A program made the translations under genes and the position numbers. The notes below the pieces were generated by a model. That model was not told the DNA's origin. It saw only the letters and a program-made list of their open reading frames with translations, and searched no databases. From JAIQGF01 sp051006995 (GTDB taxonomy: Bacteria > Acidobacteriota > Terriglobia > Terriglobales > Acidobacteriaceae): a stretch of DNA of 64,000 bases. Numbering within the stretch: position 1 is the first letter of the stretch; the number at the start of each line of letters is the position of its first letter. The stretch is taken from assembly GCA_051006995.1 (NCBI GenBank), contig JBPCSQ010000001.1:120992-184991 (forward strand). Reading direction: 5' to 3'. Shown in pieces: positions 16,240 to 29,500 of this stretch.

Positions 16240-16857
16240 CTATCTACACAAATCTATTAAGCACGGCGCCAGCTTGGCGAGCGGCAGCACGTAATCCACG
16301 CAGCCGGTGGCGACAGCGGCATACGGCATGGCGCTGAACTCGGCCTTGCTGGGATCTTCCGCGATGGTGATTCCACCGGCCCGCTTGATAGCCTGGATGC
16401 CGGCGGCCCCATCGCGTCCCGAGCCGCTGAGCATGATGCCGATGGCGTGCTCGCCGAAGTTGACGGCGACCGATTCGAACAACAGATCAATGGACGGTCG
16501 CGAGTGATGCACCTTGGGCGTCTGCAACAGACGCACCCGGGAAGGCTCGGCCAACAAGTGAAAATCGGGAGGCGCCACGTACACCGTGCCGGGGGCCATG
16601 TCGTCGCCATCCACCGGCGGCACCAGGGGCAACTGCAGCTTGCGCCCCAGCAGGTCGGCGAGGTGGCTGGGATACTCCGGGCTGAGGTGTTGCACCACCA
16701 GCACGCTCGGCGTGAAGGACCGAGGCAAGGGCGTGAGCACGGCGAACAGGGATTGCAGGCCGCCGGCGGAGGCCCCAATGGCAACCACCTGGATTTTTTG
16801 CGCCGCAGAAGTATCTTCAGCCGGAGCGTGCATCGCGATACTGCGTCGCTGTGGCAT
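16240..16857 (-). CDS. CheB-type protein-glutamate methylesterase, catalytic domain only
   Basis: 205-residue CheB esterase domain without the usual N-terminal receiver. The catalytic triad is visible: Ser in IGASAGG (S30), His in VVQHLSP (H57) and Asp in LSGSGRDGAAG (D149). Removes methyl groups from (or deamidates) receptor glutamates, opposing the CheR partner encoded nine bases downstream on the same strand. ATG 16857 has an AAGGAGG box eight bases upstream. Lack of a receiver means activity must be controlled another way. Together the pair corresponds to one split CheB-CheR-PAS protein. Confidence 0.92.
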   Translation of the reverse strand: MPQRRSIAMHAPAEDTSAAQKIQVVAIGASAGGLQSLFAVLTPLPRSFTPSVLVVQHLSPEYPSHLADLLGRKLQLPLVPPVDGDDMAPGTVYVAPPDFHLLAEPSRVRLLQTPKVHHSRPSIDLLFESVAVNFGEHAIGIMLSGSGRDGAAGIQAIKRAGGITIAEDPSKAEFSAMPYAAVATGCVDYVLPLAKLAPCLIDLCR

Positions 16858-17277
16858 TGAGCCGCCCTCCTTCCGAGAGGGGACCGTCCCGAGTTGTCCT
16901 TAGTTTTCCAACGTATATGTTAGTCCCGTTTGGATAAAGATCAAAACCTCAATGGGCGCGCGGGTATTCACCGGCAAGCGGATGGCTGCGCACGGATCGC
17001 TGCGGGCGTTTTGCGGCCCGTGTCCAGCCCCGCCAAAATGGTCCCGATGAAGTCAGATGCGGCCGGCATCCGGCAGGCGGGGCGAACAGCGAAGCTGCTG
17101 GAGCGGGCCAGCATGGCGGAAATTGACGCGAAGCCGAATTCTGTGCCGTGCATCAGATTGCGTGTCGATGGAAGCGCGATGTTTCGATGGCTTCCGGCGA
17201 CGTTCGTCCTAAACCAGAGCAGGGTCCGGAATTTTTTCGGAGCGCTGCCTGATACCAGAGCAAAGTCACCTCTCTCC

Positions 17278-17318
17278 CTCGACAGCGGTAACGGAGACCG
17301 GCCGTTGCCGCTGTCGAG
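17278..17318. repeat. Strong inverted repeat / hairpin
   Basis: Arms 17278-17294 and 17302-17318 pair over 17 positions with one G-T wobble, enclosing a 7-nt loop. Followed by ATTTCTTAA rather than a clean T run. Could terminate transcription entering from the left or bind a regulator. Confidence 0.75.
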
Positions 17319-17424
17319 CATTTCTTAAGTTCTCCCGCTTAACCCACCGCCGCCGTTAGGCGCGTCGTAGCACTATTGCGCCGCCTCTAAGACTCCTCCG
17401 TAATACTTTAAGGCCATATTCCTG

Positions 17425-17452
17425 TTGACTCTCACGTGAACCGGGATAACAT
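17425..17452 (+). promoter_or_regulatory. Possible sigma-70-type promoter for giant protein
   Basis: TTGACT (17425-17430), 16-bp spacer, TAACAT (17447-17452). The -35 box is strong, the -10 moderate. It would give a leader of about 100 bases. Confidence 0.4.
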
Positions 17453-17562
17453 TCAGGGCCTCCCCCCAGTAGTTGCAAACGAGGGATTTGGCCGACGCGC
17501 ACTGGTGCGTGTGCGTGGTCCGAAGAGTCTTGTCTATTCATACTGAAGTCCGGGAGCTCGGC

Positions 17563-20500
17563 ATGCGCAGGTTCATGTCATACGTCTTAGTGTGCTTCGT
17601 CACAGTCTCAGGTTTATTGGCTACGGCGCAAACCCCCGCCTCTTCACCGCAGGGCATGCGAGGTGAGGCTTCGGCGGCGGAGCGGCAGCGCGCCGGTGTC
17701 GCCTATGGGCGATTGCCGTTGAGCTTCGAGCCCAACCGCGGACAGACGCAGGGCACGGCGGACTTCGTGTCGCGCGGCAGCGGCTATGCCATGTTCCTGA
17801 ATTCCACCGAGACTGTGCTGTCGCTGCGCGGAGCTGCGCGGCCGCGCAGGAAATCGGCGGAAGATGCCGGCCCCCAGATGATTCCCTCGGGTGGCGTGCT
17901 GCGCATGCGCCTGCTGGGAGCGAACAAAAAGGCGGAGTTCTCCGGAGAAGATCTTCAAACGGGCAAGAGCAATTACTTCATCGGCAACGATCCCAAACAG
18001 TGGCGGACCGATATCCCGAACTACGGCCGCGTGCGCTATCACGGAATTTATAAAGGCATTGATCTCGTTTATTACGGCAATCATCGTCGGTTGGAGCACG
18101 ATTTTGAAGTAGCGCCCGGCGCCGATCCGCGGCGCATTCGGCTGGCCTTCGAGGGCGCGTCGGCCTTGGAGCTGGAGAAATCGGGCGACGTGGTGCTGCG
18201 CATGAGCGGCGGTGACGTGCATCTGCGCAAGCCGGTGATCTACCAGCAGGACAACGGCGCGCGGCGCGAAATCGCCGGCGGCTACGTGCTGCGCGGCAAG
18301 CAGGTCGGCATTGAAGTTGGCGAATACGACCGCAACCAGACGCTGGTGATTGATCCCATCCTGGCGTACTCCACCTACATCGGCGGCACGGGCGAGGACT
18401 TTGGGAGCAGCGTTGCGGTGGACGGCAACGGGAATATCTACCTCGCGGGCTATTCCGCCTCGAATAGCGGATTTCCGCCCGCCGGCGTTCCGGCCGGAGT
18501 CAGCACCACCTGCGGCGGCGTACCGAACGGTTGCAGCACTGCCGTCGGCGCCGATGACGCCTTCATCATCAAGCTGAACTCTTCGTTCGTGCCGCAATAC
18601 GGCACGTTCATCGGCGGCAACAACGATGACGAGGCGTACAGCATCGCCGTGGACGGCAGCGGCAATGCCTACATTACCGGTTTCACGAATTCGAATAATT
18701 TTCCGGGCGCACTCAATAGCCCGCTGCAAAGCTTCATGGGGAACGCATTCGTCACCGAGGTCAATGCGGCAGGGAACAGCATCGCTTTCTCCACGTTGAT
18801 CGGTGGGACCGCGCGCGACTTCGGCCAGGCCATTGCGGTTGATAATTCGGGGAACATCTACCTGAACGGCATCAGCCTCTCCAGCGATTTCCCGGCGATA
18901 GGCCCGGCCATCACTACGCCGCCGCCGGTGATCAACATCAGCACGAACGGCGGGACTTCCTGGACCGCGCCGACCACCGGTCCGACCGCGCTGGACATCA
19001 AGGCTGTCGTGGTTGATCGTCTGTCCAACGGAACCGGGGGAAATCCAGGGACGTTGTACGCCGGCGCCATCGGTGGCGTTTATAAGAGCATTGACTCCGG
19101 CGCCACCTGGAGCCGGCTGCCCATCAGCGCCGAGCTCAGCTTCAATACGACACAGGTGCCGGGGGATTTCGTCCAGGCGCTGGCGATTGTGCCCAGCATC
19201 TCCCAGGGCCTGCCGGCCACCTTGTACGCCGGCAGCCGGTTTTTCGGCGTGCAACGCAGCACCGACGGCGGCTCGACTTGGACGCAGATTACCAGCGGAC
19301 TGGCCAACACCGACGTTCTCTCGCTGGCGGTCAACCCGAACAATACTTCGCAGGTGTTTGCCGGGACCAGCGGTGGCGGCGTGTTCATGTCGAGCAACGC
19401 CGATACAACCGGCACCTGGACACAACTGACGACCTCAGGCTTGAGCAACAACTCTTCCCGGACGGTGAACTCGCTGGTCTACGACAAGACCACGAACACG
19501 CTCTATGCCGGCACGAATAACGGGGTGTTCCAGAACGTTGCCCCCGGTGTCGCCTCCACTTGGAATTCCTTCAGCACGGGTCTGACGAATACGCGCGTGA
19601 TTGCGCTGGCCGACGACCAGACCGGCAGCCCGAATCTCTACGCGGCTACCTTCGGCGGCGGACTCTTCAAGACGCCCATCAGCCCCTTCACCACGTGGAC
19701 ATCGGCGAACGGCAGCGGCGGCACCGCCATCGGCACGCTGCTGCTGCGCACCGTGGCGGTAGATCCGTCCAACTCTGCCATTATTTACGCGGGCGGCCGC
19801 AATGGCCTTTTTAAGAGCACAAACAGCGGCGGCGCCTGGTCAAACCTGAATACCACGGGCATGACTTCCAAGGCTCCGTACTCCATCGCCGTGGATCCTG
19901 CCAATGGCTCCAACCTTTACGTCGGCATGGGCAACCACATGTCTTTCCTCGCCATTCTGGCGCAGGGCGGATCGGTGACCTATGCGGCCCAGTTCGGCGG
20001 CACCAGCGGAGTGGTGGAAGCATATGGCCTCGCGGTGGATGGTGCGGGCAACATCTACCACGCCGGCGCTACCGTCGCGCAGTCCATGCCGGGACCCTTC
20101 CCGGCGGGTGCTCCCACCACCATCGCCGGGCCGAACTTCGATGGTTTCGTGGCCAAGATCAATCTCTCCAATTCTCCGACGCCGGTGGTCTGGGACCGCC
20201 TGCTGGGCAGCCCCGAGTCGGATGATTTCATCACCGGCGTCGCCGTCGACGGCAGCGGCAAGGTGTACGTAACCGGTTACACCGCCGGCACATTTCCCGT
20301 CACCGGCACTGCTTATCAAACGACGCTGAGCGGGCCGGTCGGCGTGGCCGACGATGTCTTTCTCACCAAGCTCGATTCCACCGGCGCGAACCTGCTGTAT
20401 TCGACGTATTTCGGCGGAACCGGCGACGATCTGGCCTACAGCCTGGCCTTGATGCCGACCACGGGCCAAGTGGCGGTTGCCGGCGAGTCCACCTCATTCG

Positions 20501-23500
20501 ACATCCCGGGCGGCAATGGCCAGTCGTTGAACCAGGATGGCGACACCGGGTTGCTGGCGGCGTTCGATACCACAAAGAGCGGGGCGGCTTCGCTGATCAA
20601 TTGGAGCTTCCTCGGCGGCAGGACGAGTAACGAGTACATCAATTCGGTGGCAGTGGACGGCAGCGGCAACCTGTACATGACTGGCACGACTTGGTCCACG
20701 GACTTCCCAACCACCACTGGCGCCTTGCAGACGGTGGCCAGCACGGCGCCGGATGCGTTCTTCTCCAAGCTCAGCAGCAACGGCAATACCTCCGACCTGC
20801 AGCTCTCGATGACCAAGAATGTGGGCGGAGTGGTGTTCGCGGGCCAGCCGTACACGTACACGATAACCGTCCACAACCTGAATTCCTCGCCGACTCCCTC
20901 GGCGGCGAACGTGGCGGTGGAGGACTTGCTGCCGTCGGTCGAGACCTTCTCCAGCGTGACTTCATCTCAGGGGAGCTGTTTCAACAACCAGCTCGGTGTC
21001 GGAATGAAGGTCAAATGCAGCCTGGGCGCCCTCGCCTCGGGGGCCTCGGCCACGGTAACGCTGACCGTCTCGGCCAACCCGAGCGCGGGACAGGTCACGA
21101 CCACCTTCACCAACATCGCCTATGCGTCTACCGACGACGACGATCCCGATCCGACGAACAACTCGATCGCGATCGGCACGACGGTGCTAACGCAGGCGGA
21201 TTTGCAAATCAGCTCGTTCATGTTCTCGCAGAGCCCGGCCGGCACGGTCACGCCCAATACGCTGGTCACTTACAACGTCACCGTTTACAACGCCGGTCCG
21301 AACAGCATTTCCGGCAGCCCGGCGCTTACGTTGACCGATGTGCTTCCGAGCGGATTCACCTTCGTCACCGGGGCAAATTGCAGCGGAAGCACCACCGTTA
21401 CCTGCACGCTCCCCAACCTGGGCGCCAACACGTCATTCACCTTCAGCTACCAGGTGAACGTGGGAAGCTCAACGGGGACGTTCCCGCACAACCTGAGCGT
21501 GTCCACCTCCGCGGCATCTGATCCGGTGTCGAGCAACAATTCCATGACCGTGGCCACCACCGTGGCTAACGGCAACTCCGACCTGCAACTGACCGGGCCG
21601 TTTTCCGTGTCGGGAATCGTGGGTGGGACGGTGCCGCTGGTATTTACCGTCAAGAATAACGGCCCGAACGCGGCCAGCGGATTTACTCTTACGATGACGC
21701 TGCCGAGCGGCCTCTCGCTGGTGAACTCCTCCTCGTCGGGACCCATCACCGCAACCTGCAGCGCCGGCAATGGCATTGTCACGTGCTCGACGCCGACCGT
21801 CGCCAGTTCCTTCCCCGCCACCCAGAACGTAACCGTTCGCCTGGCGGTGACGACGAACCTGCAGGGAGCGTTCTCATCTCAGGCCACGGTTTCCGGCGCC
21901 GATTTCGATCCGAACACCGGGAACAACGGTGCCTCCACGACGATCACGTTTGCCGCGACAACCACGAACAACCTGAATCAGAATGTGGCGCTGGGCGACA
22001 ACAACAGCGGCGTCCTTCTGAGCCTGAGTGACCTTAATCTTTCGTCGGGCCCATCGGGTCCCCCGCTGTTGGGCGGCGCGCAACCCTTCTCGATCCGGGT
22101 AGCGCCGAACGGGCGGCTGGCCTACATCGGCTATAACAACAGCTCCTACATTTCTGTCTTCGATATGACGGTCACAGGGGAGGTACGGCGCATTCCGCTG
22201 CCGGGGAACAGCCTGGGGGTGGGGCACGCGCGGGGCCTGGCACTGTCGCCGGACGGCAGCAAGCTGATCGCTGTCGGCCGCGACATGGGCGACGAAATCT
22301 TCATCATTGATACCACCACGTTCGCGGTCACGCCGGTGAGCCTGGACGGGCAACTCGGGGACTCGGCCGGCGTGCACGACATTTCCATCGAGTCTGCGGT
22401 CGTGGTGGGGACGCGTGCTTACCTGAATCCGACCAACGGCAATCAGCCGATCGTGGTAGTGGACTTTTCTTCCACGCCGGTGGTCTCGACGGTGGCGGGT
22501 ACGACCGGATTCGGCAATGCGCCGAACAATGATCACTCCATGGCCATTGCCCACGGGAACACGGTGCTGGCTGCCCGAGGGGCGAATGTCTTGTCGATTT
22601 CCACCGCCACCAATACGCTGAGCCACTCGGTGACCATACCGAATGGCCCGGCGCGCGGAATCGCGGTGGGTAATGTCTCCGGGAGCGGGACGTATGCTTT
22701 TGTCGCGGACGACAACAATGGCAACGAACTGATTTCGGTGATTGACCTGGTCGTCGGATCGTCTACCTTCGGGCAAATCCGTTCCACCACGTCCACCGGG
22801 GTGGGCTTTGCCGTCCGGAATATGTCTCTGTCGCCGGACAACAACACCCTCGTGGTGGTCAGTGCCAACGGGAGCATCGCCTCCTTGAGTACTCCTTTGC
22901 TCGTGGGCAATTCTCCCGGGTATATCCAGTCCAGCACGACCCTCACAGGCGTGAGCCTGCGGTCGATGGACATTTCGTACACCCCCGTTTCAGCGCCACC
23001 GGGCGCGCCGGTGATTGACGACGTGAATCCGCGGACGTGGGCGAACGACAGCGCGCAGTTCCTTCGCATCACCGGCAGCAACTTCCAGAATGGCGCGCTG
23101 GTGCGCATCGGCAGCATGGACCCGCTGCCCGCGACCTTTGTCTCGGCGAACGAGATCCAGGTGACGGTGCCGAAGGGCGCGCCCGCGCAAACGGCCAACA
23201 TCATTGTCACCAATCCCAACAGCTCTGATGTGCTGCCGGCGCGCTATGTGAGCAGTAAGGGCAACAGCGTGCGAATCACCACGCCGGCGGGGTTTTCGCC
23301 GGCGCACGCGGTGGTCAGCTCGAATTTCTATAACCTGTCCACCATCTTCAAGGACGCAACCAACATTCCCACGGGACCGCTGCCGGAACCGCTGACGCTG
23401 GCGCCTGACGGCAGCTCCGCATACTACACGGCACAGTTCATCGACGCGTCGCTGCTCAACATCACTAGCCTGGACAGCCTGAGCGCACCGCTCGGCGGTA

Positions 23501-26500
23501 TCCAGTTGACCGGGGTAGGCGTGACGTTTAACACGTCCGACGGGCCCACCGCGACCGATCCCGTCACGGGCAAAAAAGTCGCGTACTACATTTCGCTGTT
23601 GACCACCGGCGGCGGTCTCACCGGTACCGACGCTCTGCTGACCATGGTAGATATCGATCCGGCTTCAGGAACACGCAATACCGTGCTGAACAGCATCTCG
23701 GCCAACATGAACGATGCGAACTTCGGTGAGGGCCTTGCGGTTACGCCGAACGGAAATTTCGTGTACGCGGTCGTCAACGCGTGCAACACCTTCGTGGTCA
23801 ACCAGATCTGCACTTCCCCGGTGACGCACCTGCTGATCTTCAACACGCAGGCGGGTACGGTGACCAACATCTCGGACATCACCGCGATCGGGGCGAACGC
23901 TAGCCAGCAACACCTGCTCATCACCACGGACGGCAGCACCACATCGCTGCTGATGAACGACCCCAACGGCAACGTGGTGGTGTATGACATCACGGGCGGA
24001 CCGCTGACGGGGAGCTCGTCGCCGATGGCCACGCTTCAGGCTTCGCTCGCCAGCGCGGTTTCGCTGTCGGCCTTCCAGGTGGCGGGCCAGCACATGTACG
24101 CGATTGGAACGGACCCGAATGGCAACGCCTCGCTGCAGGCGTTTAACTTCGTGCGCTCGCCGAGTCCCATCTTCGGGCATGCCGGGTCCATCGCGGTAGC
24201 GCCGGACGCCGATGACCTCCGCGTAGACGGCAACCTGCTTTACGTCACCTTCACCAACCAGGATCTGGTGGGGGTGTTCGACGCCAGCCAGGTCGCGGCG
24301 AGCAATTCCAGCGCCCTGATTACGAACATCGCAACGGGAATTGCACCTCAATTCCTGGCGGTCAGCTCGCGTGGCAGCACCACGGCGGACGTGGCCGTCT
24401 GCGCGGCCAGCGCCAGCACCTCAACGAGCTGTGTTAGCTCCGGTCCGGCGTTCATGTTCAACGGGCAGGCGTTCGCCCCGTTCACGGTGAAGAACCTCGG
24501 TCCGTCCACGGCGACGGGGCTGACCTTCACAACGACGCTACCGGCCGGGGTTACGCTTACCACGGCTTATTCCATCACCGACGGCGCTCAGACCGATCTC
24601 CCAATTCTCTGCACGGGCACGACCACCGTTACCTGCGCTCTGCCTAATTTGGGCGTTTATGATTCCAATTTCCAGAGCCCGCAAGCCAACATTTTCCTGG
24701 GAGTCACTCCGACCACGTCCAGCCCGCTCACCATCACGGGAACAATAGCAACCGCCAGCTTCGATCCCGTCGCAGGCAACAACGCGGCCAACATCTCGCT
24801 GAATACCGGCGCGGACCTGCAAGTCACGGTGGATCCATTCACCGATCCGGTTGCGGTCGGCGGCCAGGTCACCTATGTCATCAGGGTGACGAACAACGGA
24901 CCGCAGAACGCGACCAATGTGACGGCGGGATTCTTCAGCGCGCTGCAACCGTCCTCCGCGGTGGCGAGCCAGGGAAGCTGCTCATTCGGAAGCTGCTCGC
25001 TGGGAGCGATCAACTCCGGAGCGACGGCGACCATCACGGTGACGGCCACCATCACCAATCAGGCGGCTTCCTCGGCCACCAACGGCTCGATCTCCAGCAC
25101 GGTGTTTGTCTCCGATGCGACTGCGGCGGATCCGAACCCGGGGAACAACACCTTGGATATCGTGAGCCACCTGGTGGCGGGCGCCAGCCCGTCCGAGTTC
25201 TGGTTCGCCGGCGACTTCACCGGGCACACCATGAGCCTGTTCAGGACCAGCGACAACTCGCAGGTGATGAACGGCACCAGTATGCTGGCCATTCCCACCG
25301 GTCCGCGGCCGACGCGGATCGTGATGGCGCCGAACCGCCACCTGGCGTTCTCGCCGCACGTCTCGGAAGGCGCGAACTATGTCTCGGTGGTGGATACCAC
25401 CATTCAGCAGGAAATCCAGCGCATCTACATTGATACCAAGTCGCAGCAGTGGAATGTGGCAATCACGCCAGCCGGCGACAAACTGCTGGTGGCAGCCAGC
25501 GGCGCCGACACGGTGGATATCGTTGACCTGACCCACTTCCCGTACACCATCAGCCAGAGGGTGAACCTGAACGGCCTGGTCGGGGATAACGCTTCGATGA
25601 CCAACGACATTCAGTTCCGCGACGTCGTGATCGCGGGCAACAAGGCTTACATTTCGGCTTTTGTCAGCCCCGGCAACGCCGGGCTCAATGTCATCGTTGT
25701 TGACCTGGGCACCTTGGCCGTCTCGACCGTCGCAAACACCAGCAAGATAGGCTTCCTCGGTTCGCAATCCGGATTGGCCGTGCTGCCGGACGGCTCGGCG
25801 GTGGTGGGCGTCGGGGCCGACGACGTGAACCCAGACCAGCTCTTCCTGATCAACACCAGCACGAGTGCCGTCTCAACGTTGAACCTGCCGGTAACTGACA
25901 GCTTGACGTCGGGCACCCTGGGCGTAGTGGCATCTCCCGTGATTTCCAATCCGGCGCTCGGTTACGTGGCGTATTTCGACAACAGCGGGGTGCACCTGGA
26001 GCAGGTGAACCTCACGTCGCTGCTCCTCGGCAACACCGTGACCGCGATCAACAGTGCGCCGTTGTTCGGCATGGCTATCAATTCGGCGGGCACTCGCGTC
26101 TTAGTTGGGTCCGACAATGCCAGCATATTCAGCGGACAGAGCTATGTGGTGGACACCGGCCTGCTGGCGAGCAATCCGAACTCGTCCGTGATTGCGACGC
26201 TGATAACGGGCTTCAACAACACCGCTATTTCCGCCGGCTCTGCCGACCTGGTGCCCGAGCCGGGCGCGCCCACGGTCAGCGACATTGAGCCGCGGTTGAT
26301 CTTCAACAACGTGGCGAACACCGTCACGGTGACCGGTTCCGGCTTCCAGAGCGGCGCCACGGTGAAGATTGGACCGCTGGATCCGATAGTGGCCAACGTG
26401 GTCTCCCCCACGCAGCTCACGGTGACCATCCCGGCGGGCGTGCAGACCCATGGCGACGACCTCGTAATCATCGTCACCAATCCCAACTTTGGCGGCGCGC

Positions 26501-29500
26501 TGCAATCGCAAGTGGTAAGCGGTGCGCTCGACTTCAACACCATCGCCAGCAAGGCCGCCAGCTTCCAGATTCTTTCGCCGTTCACCTTCCAGCCGCGGTA
26601 TGAAGTGGCGGTCTCGACCGCCGGCGACGATAACATCAGCATCCTGCATTGGGAGCGGCGCCAGAAAGGCGTGCAATTCCTGCAGCCTGGCCTCTTCCGG
26701 CCGCAGGGCGGCGCCTACAGCTTCGACGGCTCCATCCTGTACGTGCCGACGGCGGATGCGCAAGGCACCGGAATTAACGCTGCCCTAGCGCTGGTCTCGA
26801 CCACGTCTTTCAACAACAACCCGACATTCCTCCCCATCGGGATCAGCAGTTCGCCGGTGAATCTGAATGTAGGGACTGCGGATGTAGTCCGAGTGGCGAA
26901 TTATCCTCCGACCGGAAGACCGGCGGCGTATCTGGCCAATGGGCTACGCACCAATACCAACCCGAACAAGAATTCGTTGCTCCTCCACATCGTGGACGCG
27001 GACCAGTCGGCGCCGACGGCCAACACCTACATTGACGGCATCGACTTCCCGACCACGAATCTTGTGGCGGCGTCCACCTTGGGTGTCAGCAGCGACGGCC
27101 GCTACGTTTACGTCTTCGATGGGAACGATCAACAGCTCGTGATCTTTGACGTGACCACGCGGACCACGGCGTCGGCGACAACGGCGAGCCTCGGGGTTGG
27201 CAGCGCACAGAAACATGTGGTGGTCACACCCGACAACAAGTCGTTGCTGTTGCAGGGGCCGGCGGGCCAGATCATGGTGTTCGACATCAGCGGCGGCAAC
27301 GTTATGTCGCCCACTCTGATTCCGACCACCGGCACGATCGCCGGCTCGACACCGGCAGGCATGAACGCGCCGTTCTTCGGCAACTTCGTGGTTACCGGAA
27401 ACTTCCTCTACGGCTTCGACGCCTCCCAGAACCTGGTGGAGGTGTTCAGCTACAACCGGTCCAACAACACCTTCGGCTTCCTCAACTACTTTGTCATTTC
27501 GGGACACACCGGGGTGCCGGGTCGCGCCGGCATGGTGGTCACGCCGGATGGCAAGATGCTCTACGTAGCGATGGAGAGCGAAGACGCGGTGGCCGTTCTG
27601 GATGCCAACAAGCTGGCGACTTCCGGCACGCAGAACGATCCCACCGTGTACCTGACCAAGATGGGAACCGGCTTGGCGCCGGGATCGATGGCGATCAATC
27701 CAGTGCCGCTCGATAACATTGGAATTGACCAGCAGGCGATCATCAGCCATGCGCCGACGTCGGTGACGGCCGGCAGCGACATTACCTACACCATCACTGT
27801 GAAGAACAACTCGCCCTACCAGTCCAACGGCGGCGGCATGGTGATCACGCTCGATCCGCACCTGATCTTCAAGTCTTCGACGCTTTACGACCCGAACAAC
27901 GAGTTCGCGCAGTTCATCAACTGCAGCGGGACGCAGCAGATCCTGTGCGACTTCGGCGGCCAGAAGAGCTCGCAGAACTGCAACGGTAGCAACTGCGGGG
28001 ACGGGCTGCCCGCAAACTTCACCAACAGCATCCAGCTTGTTGCAACTACGACCACGACGGGCCCAGTCACGACCTCGGTGGGCGTCGCGGGCGAGGACTT
28101 CGACCCAATCCCGGCGAACAACACGGCTGCCGATACCACGACGGTGGCGCCGAACGCGAGCACGGAAGCCGACCTGCAAGTAATCGCGACGGCCGTCGCC
28201 GGGTCGCCCAATACTTACACGGCGACGGTGACGAACCTGGGACCGGCAATCGCCACCAATGTCGTGATCACGGACTTGCTCGACGGCTATGGGCTGGGCG
28301 GGGCCAGCAGCCCGGCCGGCATATGCACCTTCACGGCGCCGACGGTGAGCTGCGGCACGCTGAGTTCGCTCGGGGTGAATGCGACGGTGACGATGACAGT
28401 GTCGGTGACGCCGCCAACGTCCGGATGGGCGGCGAACGTGTTCCACGCGACCGCAACCGAACTGGATCCGAACCCCACCAACAATGCCGTGCGCATCAGT
28501 ACCGGCGGCAGCGTGAACACCCAGCCGGGAACTAACATCATGGTGACAGGCTCGGATGCCACCGCCGGAATCGGCGGCAACGTGGTGTTCGATACGGTCA
28601 CCGGCGCCGGACAGACGACCATCGGCGCCATGGTGGCGCCGCTGCCTCCGCCTCCGGGTTACCGCAACGGCCTGGCGCCGCTGGTGTTCGACATCAGCAC
28701 CACGGCGACCTATGCGGGCGGAATCAACATCAACCTGCAATATCCAACCGCCAACTTCCATCATCCGGCGAAGGTGCGGCTGTTCCACTTCGAGGGCAGC
28801 ACCTGGGTGGATCGCACTTCAATGGTGAATGTAGCCAGCGGGATCATCTCCGGCCGCGTGACCTCGCTCTCGCCGTTCACGCTGGTGGAGCCGCTGAACA
28901 ATCCTCCGGTGGCGAACGCGGGCGCCGGATACAACGTCAACGGCGTGGCCGCCGGGACCGCGGTCTCGCTGGACGGCAGCGGCTCAAGCGATGCTGATGC
29001 CGACCCGCTCAGCTACCGCTGGTCGGGGCCGTTCGCCGAAGGCAAGGGTGTGGTGTTCGGCATCAAGCCGACAGTCACATTGCCGGTGGGCGTGAATACG
29101 GTCTCGCTGGTGGTCAACGACGGGGAAGCGGATTCGCCGGCGGTGAGCGTCAACGTGGCGGTGAGCGACTTCACGCTGAAGACGGCATCGTCGTCGGTCG
29201 TGCTGCAGCGCGGCCAGTCGGCGAGCTACACACTCAGCGTTGGCTCGCTCTATGGAACGTTCGGCGCGCCGGTGAACCTGGCCTGCTCGTCGCCGTCGGC
29301 GGACGTGAGCTGCTCAATCTCGACGAACTCGGTGACCCCCGGCTCCGGCGGGGCGACGGCCACGCTGACCATCACGGCGAACAATAAGACAGCCATGCTG
29401 CATCGCCGCGGCGGAAGCTTCCTGGCGCTGTGGCTGGGCACGCTGCCGCTGTTCGGCATCGTGCTGGTCGGCGCCAAGCGGCGTCGCGGTTATCTGCTGG

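Larger units (their letters stand above)
16858..17562. other. Long non-coding region upstream of the giant secreted protein
   Basis: 705 bases without a gene I can support. Short open frames on both strands (16930-17328 plus, 16968-17321 minus) have no recognisable product and no ribosome site. The region holds a strong 17-bp inverted repeat (17278-17318), a possible promoter (17425-17452), and roughly 100 bases of leader before the ATG at 17563. Confidence 0.6.

Noticed and set aside
16930..17328. Possible genes (132 codons plus, 117 codons minus) before the giant gene
   Set aside because: No ribosome site, no recognisable product, and both frames run into the 17-bp inverted repeat; coding bias is unconvincing on both strands.
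26944..28788. 614-codon minus-strand open frame inside the giant gene
   Set aside because: His/Arg/Val-rich nonsense composition typical of an antisense frame in GC-rich DNA; the plus strand encodes recognisable propeller and DUF11 domains. The same applies to 17644-19425 minus.
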